A stretch of 44,867 nt of DNA from Pseudoalteromonas sp. T1lg88 (lineage in GTDB: Bacteria > Pseudomonadota > Gammaproteobacteria > Enterobacterales > Alteromonadaceae): assembly GCF_002964765.1 (NCBI RefSeq), contig NZ_PQCF01000012.1, forward strand, positions 1 to 44,867, written 5' to 3'. The notes beneath the pieces were generated by a model. That model searched no databases. It saw only the letters and a program-made list of their open reading frames with translations, and was not told where the DNA came from. Both the position numbers and the translations under genes were made by a program. This document shows positions 44,757 through 44,867 of this stretch, in pieces. Position 1 is the first letter of the stretch. Each line of letters starts with the position of its first letter.

Positions 44757-44867
44757 CCCTGACGCGATGAAGAGTCATCGCAACGTTCTTTAAAAATATG
44801 AAGCAATCATCTGTGTGGGCACTCGTACAGATTGAGTTCTAACAGCAGATTCTAGTTCGCTAGATGA
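44757..44867 (+). other. 16S rRNA leader with boxA antiterminator, start of the next rrn operon
   Basis: Transcribed leader. CGTTCTTTAAAAA at 44784-44796 fits boxA, and ATCTGTGTGGGCACTCGT at 44809-44826 is a stretch typical of gammaproteobacterial 16S leaders. The 16S gene itself starts beyond the window. Confidence 0.85.

Overview
This window is a stretch of gammaproteobacterial chromosome lying between two ribosomal RNA operons that point the same way. It opens with the 5S gene that ends one rrn operon and closes on the tandem promoters and boxA leader of the next, cut off before the 16S gene. Gene content and order (slyX-fkpA, yheS-yheT-yheU, yheV, rsd/hemE, sthA-fabR with a desaturase, leuLABCD, cysJIH) fit a free-living, aerobic, probably marine member of the Alteromonadales/Shewanella-like group. 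Genus cannot be fixed from the sequence alone. I saw no tRNA, insertion sequence, prophage or CRISPR array.

Layout. 1-981: intact 5S gene, then a decayed 5S copy carrying two near-identical 16-nt hairpin inserts, a chain of mini-hairpins, three successive terminators and about 430 bp of non-coding DNA rich in inverted repeats. 982-9200: a tight eight-gene plus-strand operon for an uncharacterised envelope machine. It encodes an exported Cys protein, a lipoprotein, an anchored TPR/coiled-coil protein, an anchored protein with three PEGA repeats and a formylglycine-enzyme-like fold, a 39-residue exported peptide, a TolQ/ExbB/MotA-type channel subunit, and two proteins that join an ExbD/MotB-like N-terminal helix to a periplasmic von Willebrand A domain. 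This is the best candidate for an undescribed system. 9297-11431: a Tag-family DNA glycosylase and SelO. 11507-16345: an M19 dipeptidase, a Trp-rich small protein, and an accessory patch with three tandem paralogous membrane proteins bracketed by one intact and one dead copy of an ABM-fold gene.

16440-25960 is conserved housekeeping: yheU, yheT, a DUF3149 peptide, a TIGR02444 gene, yheS, yheV, slyX, fkpA, rsd, hemE and a Sel1 protein. A promoter-to-terminator unit of about 106 nt on the minus strand between rsd and hemE looks like a small RNA. 26092-29405 holds sthA, an acyl desaturase with a coiled-coil tail, and divergent fabR, with a near-perfect 18-bp palindrome in the shared control region. 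29630-34452 is the leucine operon with a classical leader-peptide attenuator; leuC appears split by a single-base deletion. 34523-39263 holds small exported proteins, TerB, a Crp-like regulator, YgjV, a flavin reductase, a LysR regulator and an orphan gene. 39564-43871 is cysJIH for sulfite and PAPS reduction, followed by a membrane-anchored RRM protein.

How the parts work together: cysJIH supplies sulfide, leuABCD builds leucine under charged tRNA-Leu control, FabR probably ties desaturase output to membrane lipid state, and sthA balances NADPH with NADH. The 982-9200 operon would couple ion flow through the inner membrane to a periplasmic assembly ending at an outer-membrane lipoprotein; that function is inferred from domain architecture only.
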